Shown here: piece by piece, positions 35,254 through 44,456 of the stretch
Layout: the number at the start of each line of letters is the position of its first letter
Position numbering within the stretch: position 1 is the first letter of the stretch
Assembly (NCBI RefSeq): GCF_040364665.1
Contig: NZ_BAABWX010000010.1
Span: 3,562-67,561 of the forward strand
DNA length: 64,000 nucleotides
Direction: 5' to 3'
Source of the DNA: Cognatishimia sp. WU-CL00825
GTDB lineage: Bacteria; Pseudomonadota; Alphaproteobacteria; Rhodobacterales; Rhodobacteraceae
Position numbers and translations under genes: made by a program
The notes under the pieces: generated by a model
What the model saw: only the letters and a program-made list of their open reading frames with translations
What the model was told of the DNA's origin: nothing
Database searches by the model: none

Positions 35254-36674
35254 GTCAGAATCTGGTTGTCATAATGTCTGACCAGCATCGGCGCTCTGCA
35301 TTGGGCTGTTATGGGCACCCAGTTGTTGAAACCCCGGCACTAGATGCATTGGCACAATGCGGCACGCGATTCTCGCGCGGTTATTGCAATGCACCTATAT
35401 GTGTCCCTTCGCGCGCGAGCATGGCGACTGGGCTTCATATCAATGAGGTCTCTGCCTGGGATAATGCAGCCCCCTATCGTGGGCAGCGCCGGTCTTTCAT
35501 GCATCGCGCGCAGGATACCAAGCGCGAAACAGTGTCCATCGGCAAGCTGCATTTCCGGAATACCGAAGACGACGTTGGCTTTGATCAGCAAATCCTGCCG
35601 ATGCATGTTGTGAACGGCACCGGTACCTTTACGTCGCTTTTGCGCAATCCGCTGCCAACCGTTCAAACAGCCGGAGACTTGCTGCGCAATGCTGGTGCGG
35701 GCGCATCCCCTTATGCGGCCTATGATCAGTCGATCTGCGATGCCGCGGTGGATTGGCTAGAAAATCGCAGCGCCGACGACGCGCCATTCTTATTGTTTGT
35801 GTCGTTCACAAACCCGCATCCGCCATACCTGGCCGAACAAGAGCTCTTTGACATATATATGTCACGTGATCTGGCGGAACCTAATGTGAGAGATGCCGCG
35901 CATCTTGATCACCAAACCCTGCAGAACCTCAGAACTTATTTTGACATTGATCTTGATGCGCTGTCCGCAGAGCAGATCAAATCCATCACCGCGGCGTACT
36001 ATGCCAATATCACTGCGCTGGACCGCCGTATTGGCAAGGTTCTGGACGCGCTGCGCAACAGCCAAGTCGGTGACGAAACACACATTATATATACAAGCGA
36101 CCACGGAGAGGCGCTTGGCACCCATGGGCTCTATGGAAAATGCAGCCTGTTAGAGCCCTCTGTGGGTGTCCCGTTGATCATGGCGGGCCCGGATATGCCC
36201 TATGGCAAAACCGTCAATACTCCGGCGCAACTGCTGGATATTTACCCAACCGTTCTGGATCTTTTTGACGCCACCCCGCAGCCACTGGATAAACGTCGCC
36301 GTGGCCGCTCGTTGCGCCAGATCGCACAAGAACCCAGCACGCAACGTCCCATCGTGGCGCAACAACATTGTGCGGGGGCAACATCGGGCGTCTATGGCGT
36401 GACCGAAGGGCGTTGGAAATATATCTGCACGCCAGATGCAGACCCGCTGCTGTTTGATCTGCTCAAAGATCCCACAGAAAGCCAAAACCTGCACGGCACG
36501 CCAGAATTGGCACAGACCGAGGCCTCTCTGTTGAATGAAATCCGCAAAGTCGCCGACCCAGTCGCGACGGATATCGCCTGCAAGCAATCGCAGATGGAAC
36601 GCATTGTAGCGACAGGTGGTTACGAGGCCATCACGCAAACACCAAACGCCGGGTTCACTCCGGCCCCGTCATGA
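35250..36674 (+). CDS. Cysteine-type sulfatase
   Basis: A 474-residue type I sulfatase without signal peptide. The metal-binding Asp is D11 (IMSDQHRR). The formylglycine motif is C51-V-P-S-R55 followed by ASMATG. TSDHGEALGTHG gives the second Asp-His pair, and SIGKLHF contains the Lys/His sulfate contacts. It heads the plus-strand operon and overlaps the DMT transporter start by 4 bases. It is shorter than the two sulfatases of the pentose module and clearly a different subfamily. Substrate unknown; the nearby 2-keto-3-deoxygalactonate kinase suggests a sulfated hexose. Confidence 0.87.
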   Translation: MSQNLVVIMSDQHRRSALGCYGHPVVETPALDALAQCGTRFSRGYCNAPICVPSRASMATGLHINEVSAWDNAAPYRGQRRSFMHRAQDTKRETVSIGKLHFRNTEDDVGFDQQILPMHVVNGTGTFTSLLRNPLPTVQTAGDLLRNAGAGASPYAAYDQSICDAAVDWLENRSADDAPFLLFVSFTNPHPPYLAEQELFDIYMSRDLAEPNVRDAAHLDHQTLQNLRTYFDIDLDALSAEQIKSITAAYYANITALDRRIGKVLDALRNSQVGDETHIIYTSDHGEALGTHGLYGKCSLLEPSVGVPLIMAGPDMPYGKTVNTPAQLLDIYPTVLDLFDATPQPLDKRRRGRSLRQIAQEPSTQRPIVAQQHCAGATSGVYGVTEGRWKYICTPDADPLLFDLLKDPTESQNLHGTPELAQTEASLLNEIRKVADPVATDIACKQSQMERIVATGGYEAITQTPNAGFTPAPS

Positions 36675-37546
36675 GCAAGCACATGCCTCTGACACAAACC
36701 CACCGCAGCCAGGGCCTGGCGCTCTTTTCGATTTTCTCGGCGACCGCGTCTTCGGTTTTGCTGAAAACCGTTGACGTTACCCCAATAAGCGAGGCCGTCG
36801 CCATTCGCTCGGTCTTTGGTTTCATCGTTTTGGGCTTCATCATTCTGGCGTGGTCAACACCAAATGCCGCTCCAATCGGCCGCAGCGCCGTATTCCGCGC
36901 AGCGCTGGATGCTTTGGCGGCACTCACGCTGTCCTTCTCAATCTTTCTTTTGCCGCTGAGTTTGCTGGCCAGTATTCACGCGACATTACCAATTCTTTCA
37001 ATTGTGCTGTCTGCGATCATGCTCTCTGAGCGCATGTCGATCCAAAGCTGGGTCGCCTTGATCCTCGCACTGGCAGGCACGCTTCTTATTTTGAGCCCCG
37101 GCATCGACTATTCGATTGCGGGTGTGCTGCTGGCGATCATTTCGCTTTTCGCCTACGCCTTCCGGGATGTCGTAACGCGCCGCATGCCGCAAGATCTCGA
37201 CCTGCGTAAAGTCACCCTGATTTCCTTGGCGTTTGTTTCGCTTTCCTCATTGGCTGTGTCTGCACAGCAACCTTGGGTGAAACCGGCCACACCGGAATTG
37301 TTGGCGATTTGCCTGGCCGGGCTGACCTTCCTTGTCGCCAACTTCATGATCGTTGCGGCCCTGCATCGCTGTGCCGTGAACCGGATCGCCCCCCTGCGCT
37401 ACACCGCCATACTTTGGGCTCTGATCTTTGACTGGGCTGTATGGGGCTACCTGCCAGAACCTATCGCCTGGGTCGGCATCGGTTTGATCATGGCAGCTGG
37501 CCTTTTGTTGATGCTGCAACCTCATCCTGCGGAGCAAGTTGAATGA
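36671..37546 (+). CDS. DMT-family (EamA) transporter
   Basis: A 291-residue membrane protein with about ten hydrophobic segments and two EamA-type halves (FSIFSATASSVLLKT in the first, LAIISLFAYAFRDVVTRRM in the second). It is translationally coupled to both neighbouring sulfatases (4-base overlaps on each side). DMT carriers usually export metabolites, so it may remove a by-product of the pathway or carry the substrate; the sequence does not decide. Confidence 0.88.
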   Translation: MSKHMPLTQTHRSQGLALFSIFSATASSVLLKTVDVTPISEAVAIRSVFGFIVLGFIILAWSTPNAAPIGRSAVFRAALDALAALTLSFSIFLLPLSLLASIHATLPILSIVLSAIMLSERMSIQSWVALILALAGTLLILSPGIDYSIAGVLLAIISLFAYAFRDVVTRRMPQDLDLRKVTLISLAFVSLSSLAVSAQQPWVKPATPELLAICLAGLTFLVANFMIVAALHRCAVNRIAPLRYTAILWALIFDWAVWGYLPEPIAWVGIGLIMAAGLLLMLQPHPAEQVE

Positions 37547-38991
37547 GTAAACATCCCAATATTCTGTTCATCCTACCGGATCAGCTGCGCGCAGATTTTC
37601 TGGGGTGCTATGGCGCGGATTTCCTGAAGACCCCGCATGTCGATGGGCTGGCAGAAATCGGCACTCGGTATGACGCCGCCATCTCCCCGAGCCCGATTTG
37701 CGTTCCAGCCCGCGCCTCTATGCTGACCGGTCAAGATGCCCATGAGACCGGCGTGGTGCATAACCTTGCCTGGCTGCGCCCGGACCGCCGCGAGATGGGC
37801 ATTGAAACCTGGCCTGAGCGTTTAAACGCCGCCGGGTATCACACGTTGGCCATCGGCAAGATGCATTTCTACCCGTGGGACATCAACGAAGGATTCCAAA
37901 CGCGCGTGATCGCCGAAGACAAACGCCACATCCACATTCATGACGACTACCATGATGCATTGGCCTCAGAGAATTTTGAAAAGCTGCACGGCATTGATCA
38001 AGAAGGTTACGCTGAGCAAAAAGGTGCCTCGATCAACGCACTACCAGATCACTTGCAACCAGACCGCTGGGTTGCTGATCAGGCCATTCAAGCGCTGAAA
38101 TCCCATGATCCGGATCAGCCATTTGCGATGATGGTTGGCTTTCCGGGGCCGCATTGCCCCTATGATCCGCCAGCAGAAGCGCTGAAGGATGTCGATGCAG
38201 GCGCTATGCCTTCAGCAATCCCGCAAACGGACGAGGCACGCACACATCACGCGGAATTTGTGGCGTCTTATAAACGGCCTTGGGCGGACATTGATTATAG
38301 CAACCTGTCTGCCGCTGAAATTGAAACCATCCGCCAATATTACTGCGCCTCCGTAGAGCGCATTGACTCGGATGTGGGTCGCCTGCTTAACACGCTGCGC
38401 GAGACTGGCCAGCTGGACAACACCATAGTGGTGTTTTCCTCAGATCACGGCGACTACCTTGGTGACTTTGGCCTGATGGGCAAAGGCTATTTCCACGAGC
38501 CGTCTATTCGCGTGCCGCTGATCGTAGCTGACTTCCGCGCGCCAACGCAGGCAAAGGTCGACAACAGTGTTGTTTCGCTCACCGATCTACATGCAAGCTT
38601 TGCAGCCTGGGGCAGCATCACGCCAAGCGCTGCGGCCACTGGCCCGACATTGGGGTCTGCACCTGCTGATCGCGTTGTCATCGGTGTCACAAGCCAAGGC
38701 ATGATGGCGCGTTCGCAGCGTTGGAAACTGGTGCGTTACAAGAACGGTATGCAGGCGCTGTTTGACCTATCAAACGATCCGACAGAACAGATCAACCAGA
38801 TCGCCGAACACCCCCAAATTCGTGAAGAATTGGATGCGGCCCTCACGGCAAGCCTGCTGGAGGCCACAAAGACATCCTTTGCGGATCGCTATGTGGCGGA
38901 AGCAAAGTCGCCCCCCGATCACCCATTTCACCGGCGCGATTGGCGTCGTGATTTCCCAAGCAGAATTGGACAGGACGCCAGCAAGCTTTGA
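37543..38991 (+). CDS. Cysteine-type sulfatase
   Basis: A 482-residue type I sulfatase, cytoplasmic by absence of a signal peptide. It has the metal Asp D13 (LPDQLR), formylglycine motif C53-V-P-A-R57 followed by ASMLTG, AIGKMHF and SSDHGDYLGD. The ATG overlaps the DMT transporter stop as ATGA. It resembles the 35250 sulfatase in layout but is not a recent duplicate. Two different sulfatases in one operon suggest a substrate sulfated at two positions or two related substrates. Confidence 0.88.
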   Translation: MSKHPNILFILPDQLRADFLGCYGADFLKTPHVDGLAEIGTRYDAAISPSPICVPARASMLTGQDAHETGVVHNLAWLRPDRREMGIETWPERLNAAGYHTLAIGKMHFYPWDINEGFQTRVIAEDKRHIHIHDDYHDALASENFEKLHGIDQEGYAEQKGASINALPDHLQPDRWVADQAIQALKSHDPDQPFAMMVGFPGPHCPYDPPAEALKDVDAGAMPSAIPQTDEARTHHAEFVASYKRPWADIDYSNLSAAEIETIRQYYCASVERIDSDVGRLLNTLRETGQLDNTIVVFSSDHGDYLGDFGLMGKGYFHEPSIRVPLIVADFRAPTQAKVDNSVVSLTDLHASFAAWGSITPSAAATGPTLGSAPADRVVIGVTSQGMMARSQRWKLVRYKNGMQALFDLSNDPTEQINQIAEHPQIREELDAALTASLLEATKTSFADRYVAEAKSPPDHPFHRRDWRRDFPSRIGQDASKL

Positions 38992-39038
38992 CTTGCGCAG
39001 CCTGAACGAAAGACGAATTAACAGGAGTTCCAGAAGAT

Positions 39039-41408
39039 ATGGACCACAAAACACGCGAATATGATCTGGTTGTCGCCGGCGGCGGCATTTCCGGCTTTTG
39101 CGCGGCTATCACAGCTGCACGGGAAGGCATCCGCGTTGCCCTCATCGAACAACGTCCACTTTTGGGTGGGAACTCCAGTAGTCTTGCCCTTGTTCCACCT
39201 CATGGTGCGGCCTCTTTCTGGCACAACCGGATGGCGCGCGAAGGTGGTATTCTCGAAGAGATCATCATGGAATACGCGAACCGCTCTCAGCAAGCGGATA
39301 ACCGTCGTATTTGGGATCTGATCCTATCTGAATGGTGCTTGCGTGAACCGACGCTCGATCTGTTTTTGAACGCGCGCCTTGGTAGCGCAGTCACCGAAGA
39401 CGATCGCATCAAAAGCGTGCAGGTCACTCAGCACTCGACAGAAACCGTATTCACCATGCATGCGCCGGTGTTCCTGGACGCAACAGGTGACGCGCTTCTG
39501 TCTGACTTTGCTGGGGCGGAATTCACCATCGGTCGCGAAGGCACAGCGGAGTTCGGCGAACGCCTGGCACCGCCGGAAGGGGATTCAAAAACCCTGCCAA
39601 GCGCACTTTATGTGATTGCGCAACGCCGCAGCCGCCCTGTGGAATACACGCCGCCACCTTGGCTGAAGCGCCGCCTCGGCTGCGAAGATTTCCCGCACCG
39701 TCCACATATCATCGACAAATTCTCGAAATCAAAAGCTCTGAGTGAAGATGGATCAACCATCCAGCTTTTCTGGTGGTTCTCGCTGGGTGGAGACAAAGAC
39801 ACCATTAAAGACAGCGAAGAGATCTACAACGACCTTCTGGCTGAATCTATGGCCGTTTGGGATCACCTCAAGAACCACTGTACGCCGGAAACTCAAGATG
39901 CTCTGAAATACTACGAAGCCACATGGTGGTCCCCGTTCCCGCTGCGCCGTGAATCCCGCCGGGTTGTTGGTGACTATATGCTAACCGAAGGTGATATTTT
40001 CGAACCTCAACTCTTTGAAGACCGTGTGACTTATGGTGGTTGGCCTGTGGATGTTCACCCACCAGAGGGCATGCACAGCAAAGAGCCACCTTGTGATCAG
40101 AGTTTTGTGAACGAACTCTACAGCGTGCCTTACCGTACCATGTATTCACGCAATGTCTCCAATCTGTTCCTTGCTGGCCGTTGCCTCAGCGTTAGCCACG
40201 TCGCGATGGGATCCATCCGCGTGATGAACAGTCTGGGTGCTGCGGCGCAGGCTGTTGGTATGGCTGCTGTACTCTGTAAGCGTCACGGCGTTGATCCGCG
40301 TAAGGTGGGCACCTCCCACATGCGCGAGCTTCAACAGGAACTTCTGCGCGTAGATCACCACATCATTGGTGTATCTGGCGATGACGCCGACGATCTGGCG
40401 CGTCAGGCAACAGTGGAAACCTCAAGCGCTTTGGTCGATATCGTCGACGAAGCCGATGACTTTCTTGATCTGGTCTATGACACCGCTCAGCAGGTTCCTG
40501 TACAAGCGGGCCCATTGGATCAGGTCTCGATTCGTCTGAAATCGGCAGCGGATGCCGACACAGACGTCAAAATGCGCTTTATCCTCAGCGATACGCTGGG
40601 CCGTTTTGATCACAAGAACCCAGTGGCCGAGCATACACATTCGATTGCTGCGGGTGCTGAGGAATGGGTGGATTGCCCAATCGATACAACGCTCGACAAA
40701 GATCAACTGCTGTGGATCTGCATCGACGAAACACCGAATGTGCAGTGGGCTTATCGCCGCAAAGAAGCCTTCACCACACGCTTTGCCGTGCGCTTTGAAG
40801 GTGAGCTGGTGCCGCGGCCATCCCATGGTAAGGCCCGTATCGCGCCCACAAACGACGATTGGTTCCCGATCAACCACAACGGCCGTTTGCCACACGAACT
40901 GCACGATTGGATTTCTGAAACCGTCGGTATAGATTTTGACCGCAAGGTACGCGCCACCATGTGTCATCGCATCACCCCAATGCCCCAACCATATGGCGGC
41001 GAAAACGTTCTAAACGGAATTTCCCGCGCGGAACATTGGCCAAACATCTGGATTTCCGACCCGAAAGCAAAAGGCAATGACCATCTAACATTGAAATGGG
41101 ACGAGACCAAAAAGGTTTCCGAAATCCGCCTGACCTTTGACACGGACCTTGACGCGCCTGACCGCTGCTACGGCTGGCCGCGCGAAGAACACCGCTTCCT
41201 CTTCCCGGTTGCGGAATGTGTGCGCGACTACCGTGTGATGGGTCTGTTCAACGGCGAATGGCAGGAGCTGGACTCTGTTGAAGGCAACTACAACCGCCAC
41301 CGCATCCACACGCTGGACGAACCAGCCATGCTGGATGCCGTGCGCGTCGAAGCCTTGGAAAGCAACGGCGCCGACACCACCCGCCTTTATGAAATCCGCG
41401 TCTACTAA
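39039..41408 (+). CDS. FAD-dependent oxidoreductase with C-terminal discoidin-like domain
   Basis: A 789-residue protein of the FAD_oxidored family. The Rossmann FAD motif is VVAGGGISGFCAAI (residues 11-24), with the IEQRPLLGGNSS second contact, and GRCLSVSHVAMGSIRVM later. The last 150 residues (from about IWISDPKAKGNDHLTLKW to RLYEIRVY) look like a galactose-binding/F5-8 type C sandwich. No signal peptide or Tat motif is seen, so the carbohydrate-binding-like domain appears to act in the cytoplasm. The substrate is unknown. It is followed by the GrdB-like gene, with which it may form a redox pair. An AGGAG site lies upstream. Confidence 0.8.
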   Translation: MDHKTREYDLVVAGGGISGFCAAITAAREGIRVALIEQRPLLGGNSSSLALVPPHGAASFWHNRMAREGGILEEIIMEYANRSQQADNRRIWDLILSEWCLREPTLDLFLNARLGSAVTEDDRIKSVQVTQHSTETVFTMHAPVFLDATGDALLSDFAGAEFTIGREGTAEFGERLAPPEGDSKTLPSALYVIAQRRSRPVEYTPPPWLKRRLGCEDFPHRPHIIDKFSKSKALSEDGSTIQLFWWFSLGGDKDTIKDSEEIYNDLLAESMAVWDHLKNHCTPETQDALKYYEATWWSPFPLRRESRRVVGDYMLTEGDIFEPQLFEDRVTYGGWPVDVHPPEGMHSKEPPCDQSFVNELYSVPYRTMYSRNVSNLFLAGRCLSVSHVAMGSIRVMNSLGAAAQAVGMAAVLCKRHGVDPRKVGTSHMRELQQELLRVDHHIIGVSGDDADDLARQATVETSSALVDIVDEADDFLDLVYDTAQQVPVQAGPLDQVSIRLKSAADADTDVKMRFILSDTLGRFDHKNPVAEHTHSIAAGAEEWVDCPIDTTLDKDQLLWICIDETPNVQWAYRRKEAFTTRFAVRFEGELVPRPSHGKARIAPTNDDWFPINHNGRLPHELHDWISETVGIDFDRKVRATMCHRITPMPQPYGGENVLNGISRAEHWPNIWISDPKAKGNDHLTLKWDETKKVSEIRLTFDTDLDAPDRCYGWPREEHRFLFPVAECVRDYRVMGLFNGEWQELDSVEGNYNRHRIHTLDEPAMLDAVRVEALESNGADTTRLYEIRVY

Positions 41409-41455
41409 GACGCGGGCTTTCAGCAAAACTAACGAAACCATAACGAGAGACACTC

Positions 41456-42703
41456 ATGGCATTTATTACAGATATGACAGAGAAGGCTCAGCGCGGCATC
41501 CGTAATCTTGAAACGCCCACTTTCGACAACAAACCTTGGGTTGTCGGCCCGTCAATGTCGGAACGCAAAGTGACAATGATTTCCTCTGCGGGCCTGCACC
41601 TGCGTAGTGATCAACGCTTTATCGGCATGGACAGCAGCTATCGCGCGATCCCATCCTCTGCGGATCCAAGCGATGTGTTGATGGGCCATGTTTCCACCAA
41701 CTTTGATCGCACGGGCTTTATCCAAGACATCAACGTTGCTTACCCGATTGAGCTGCTGCGGTCCTTGGTGGACGAAGGCTTTATCGGTTCCATGGCAGAT
41801 GCGCATTACTCCTTCATGGGCGGCGCATATCCGATGGATATGGAAGACCACGCGCGCGCATTGGCGGCGAAGCTACGCGAAGAAGGTGTCGATACGGCCC
41901 TCTTCGTTCCAACCTGCCCGCATTGTACTCGCGCGGTCAGCGTTCTGGCACATTTCCTTGAAGAAGAAGGTATCGCAACCACGGTCGTCGGTCTGCTGCG
42001 CGAGCTTATCGAACGTGCGGCACCTCCGCGTGCAATTTGGGTGCCATTTGAAATGGGCCGCCCATTGGGGAACCCGTTTGATCGCGACACGCAGATGTCC
42101 GTGATGAAAGCAGCGCTTGGCCTCTTGGACCGTCAAGATGGCCCCGGCATCATCGAAGACTTCGACGGTGACATCAGCAAGAAAACCTCGGATTGGAAAC
42201 CTGCTGTCGTCACCTCGCGCACAGATGCGCCGGCCAGCGATATTGATGCGTTCCGCGTTGCATTGGCTGCCGAACTTGAAACGGTTGCGCCGCATCGCGC
42301 GGCAGCACTTCAGCGTCTGGGCCGTTCCAGCTTTGGCAACAGCGCCTTGCTGATCGAAAAGATCAACGAACTCTTGTTGTCCTATTTGGCAGAAGCCCCA
42401 ATCGAAAATCCGAACGAGGATTTCTCACCGCTTCTGACACTGCGCTTTGCGATGGACGACATTAAAACTTTCTACTTTGAGGCTGCCGTCAGCGAGACAA
42501 GCAGCCCACAAAGTGTCCCAATGGAAGATTGGTTTTGGAAGCACACTGTCGCAGGTCAGTTGCTAATCGAACTGCGCGACCTCGGTCTGCGCGGCTCTGA
42601 TCCAAAATTCGAGCGTGTGAGTACGAATTTCACAATGCCCCACAAGTACGTGGTGGAGCTCAACTTGCGGTCTGTCGACAACGCCCCCCTCCCCGGGAAG
42701 TAG
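41456..42703 (+). CDS. GrdB-like glycine/sarcosine/betaine reductase B-family protein, CxxC type
   Basis: A 415-residue protein resembling the selenoprotein B family of glycine/betaine/D-proline reductases. Family-like segments are SERKVTMISSAGLHL, then SYRAIPSSAD, HVSTNFDRTGFIQDINVAYPIE and DAHYSFMGG. The redox site reads PTCPHCTRA with C154 and C157, both ordinary TGC/TGT codons, where anaerobic relatives often use selenocysteine. No partner subunits (GrdA, GrdC, GrdD) are encoded nearby. It sits between an FAD oxidoreductase and a ThDP enzyme in a sugar operon. Its reaction is unknown; thiol-based reductive cleavage or a redox sulfur step are possibilities only. Confidence 0.7.
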   Translation: MAFITDMTEKAQRGIRNLETPTFDNKPWVVGPSMSERKVTMISSAGLHLRSDQRFIGMDSSYRAIPSSADPSDVLMGHVSTNFDRTGFIQDINVAYPIELLRSLVDEGFIGSMADAHYSFMGGAYPMDMEDHARALAAKLREEGVDTALFVPTCPHCTRAVSVLAHFLEEEGIATTVVGLLRELIERAAPPRAIWVPFEMGRPLGNPFDRDTQMSVMKAALGLLDRQDGPGIIEDFDGDISKKTSDWKPAVVTSRTDAPASDIDAFRVALAAELETVAPHRAAALQRLGRSSFGNSALLIEKINELLLSYLAEAPIENPNEDFSPLLTLRFAMDDIKTFYFEAAVSETSSPQSVPMEDWFWKHTVAGQLLIELRDLGLRGSDPKFERVSTNFTMPHKYVVELNLRSVDNAPLPGK

Positions 42704-42717
42704 ACAGACAACCAACC

Positions 42718-42747
42718 GCCACTGGGGGGCATTGTTCCCCCGGTGGC
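42718..42747 (+). terminator. Mid-operon hairpin
   Basis: An 11-bp stem with one G-T pair (GCCACTGGGGG with CCCCCGGTGGC) and an 8-base loop lies between the GrdB-like gene and the ThDP enzyme gene. No T-tract follows. It may attenuate or stabilise the transcript. Confidence 0.45.
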
Positions 42748-42776
42748 CTTAGCTAGATAGACAATTGGAAAGTCAG

Positions 42777-44456
42777 ATGACTAAGTCAACCAAACCCACC
42801 GGCGCAACGATCATCGCAGATGTGATCGAAAAACATGAAAAGGTAGATACCATTTTCTTCGTCGATGCAGTTCTGCGCTACACCCTGCTGCAACTGGAAG
42901 AGCGCGGCATCAAGCGTATTCTGGCGCACAGCGAAAAAGCTGCGGCCTATATGGCCGACGGCTACGCCCGTGTGTCCGGCAAAACTGGCGTCTGCATGGC
43001 GCAGGCTGTTGGCGCTGCGAACCTGGCCGCTGGCCTGCAGGACGGCTACCTTGATCGTGTTTCTATGTTAGCGCTGACGGGCCGCAAGGCAGACACCCAT
43101 CTGGATCGCAACGCCTACCAAGAGGTTGCGCATGGTCCAATGTATAGCTCTGTCACCAACTACACCGCGCAAGTACGCACCGTTGAAGAGCTGCCACGCA
43201 TGCTGGGCAACGCCCTGCGCGCGACCCGCACCAACACCCCACGCCCGGCGCATTTGGACCTTGATGGCTTGAAAGGCGACAAAGTCGAAGAGGCAACTTT
43301 CGAAGGAAATGCTGCGCTTCTGGACTTCCCTGCATCTGGTATCAGCAAGCCGGGTCTGCCGCATGTAGACGCGCTGAACGAAGCGGCTGAACTGATCAAA
43401 AACGCGAAGAAACCGATGCTGGTTGCAGGCGTTTCCAGCCTCTATTCCAAAGCAGGCGCAGGCCTCAAAGCCCTGGCCGAAGCGGCAGGCATCCCGGTGG
43501 CGACCTCTGTGGGTGGCCGTTCCGTGATCGAGACCTCGCATCCAAACCACTTTGGCATTGTGGGCACCTACTCTGCCCCTTACGCGAACGAGCTGCTGGC
43601 CGAAGCTGATCTTGTGATCTACGTCGGTTGTCACATGGGTGACCAAATCAGCTGTGACTGGACCATCCCGGCGCTGGGGACAAACATCATTCAAATCGAC
43701 ACCGATGCAGCAGAGCTGGGTCGTGGCTATCCAAACGTTCTGGGCCTGTGTGGTGATCTGAACGACACCTGTCAGGCACTGTCTGGCATTTCTGGCGAGG
43801 CCACATCAGACGATTGGCTGACAAAATGTACCTCTGCAGCACAAACATGGTTGGAAACATCCATGGCGGGCATCCGTACCGAAACCGGCCTGATCCCTGC
43901 GCCACGCTTGGCGTATGAAGTGGGTGAAGCACTACCAGACAACGGTGTGGTAGTGGCTGACACAGGTTTCTCTGCAACATGGACTGCGCAATACACGGCC
44001 TTTGACAAGCCGGGCCAGACTTATCTGCGCGCTGCGGGCTCTCTGGGTTGGGCCTTCCCAGCGGCATTAGGGGCGGCGCTTGGCGCACCTGATCGCCCGG
44101 TGGTCTGCTTCACCGGTGATGGCGCGCTTTACTATCACATCGGCGAGCTGGAAACGATGCGCCGCTGGAACATCCCAATGGTCTTGGTTGTGAATAACAA
44201 CTCTGCCCTCGGTCAGGGGCTGCGCAGCGTCAAGAAACTCTACTCGGAACGCGATGGTAACCTAGGTGATCTGGTAGAATTCCAGAAAAACAACTTCGCG
44301 GATATGGCCAAGACCTACGGCATCAAATCCTTCCGCGTTGAGAAGGTCGAAGACATTCGCCCAACCATCGAACAAGCCATCGCTCTGCGCGAGCCTGTGG
44401 TTGTCGATGTGGTCACCGACCCAGACAGCAACCCAGAGCCAGCGTGGTTGGTCTAA
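42777..44456 (+). CDS. Thiamine-diphosphate-binding protein (acetolactate synthase-like)
   Basis: A 559-residue enzyme of the acetolactate synthase/benzoylformate decarboxylase fold with three domains. The catalytic Glu is E53 (AHSEKAAAYMADGYAR). The ThDP/Mg motif runs from GDGALYYH to VVNNNSALGQG in the C-terminal domain. The start at 42777 is an ATG; a TTG at 42765 is in frame. It should act on a 2-keto acid or 2-hydroxyacyl substrate, but the exact reaction (lyase, ligase or hydrolase like IolD) cannot be told. Its stop overlaps the next start (TAATG). Confidence 0.85.
   Translation: MTKSTKPTGATIIADVIEKHEKVDTIFFVDAVLRYTLLQLEERGIKRILAHSEKAAAYMADGYARVSGKTGVCMAQAVGAANLAAGLQDGYLDRVSMLALTGRKADTHLDRNAYQEVAHGPMYSSVTNYTAQVRTVEELPRMLGNALRATRTNTPRPAHLDLDGLKGDKVEEATFEGNAALLDFPASGISKPGLPHVDALNEAAELIKNAKKPMLVAGVSSLYSKAGAGLKALAEAAGIPVATSVGGRSVIETSHPNHFGIVGTYSAPYANELLAEADLVIYVGCHMGDQISCDWTIPALGTNIIQIDTDAAELGRGYPNVLGLCGDLNDTCQALSGISGEATSDDWLTKCTSAAQTWLETSMAGIRTETGLIPAPRLAYEVGEALPDNGVVVADTGFSATWTAQYTAFDKPGQTYLRAAGSLGWAFPAALGAALGAPDRPVVCFTGDGALYYHIGELETMRRWNIPMVLVVNNNSALGQGLRSVKKLYSERDGNLGDLVEFQKNNFADMAKTYGIKSFRVEKVEDIRPTIEQAIALREPVVVDVVTDPDSNPEPAWLV

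Noticed and set aside
41456..42703. GrdB-like gene as a true selenoprotein B of glycine reductase
   Set aside because: The redox positions are coded by TGC and TGT, there is no in-frame TGA, and no GrdA, GrdC or GrdD genes are present.
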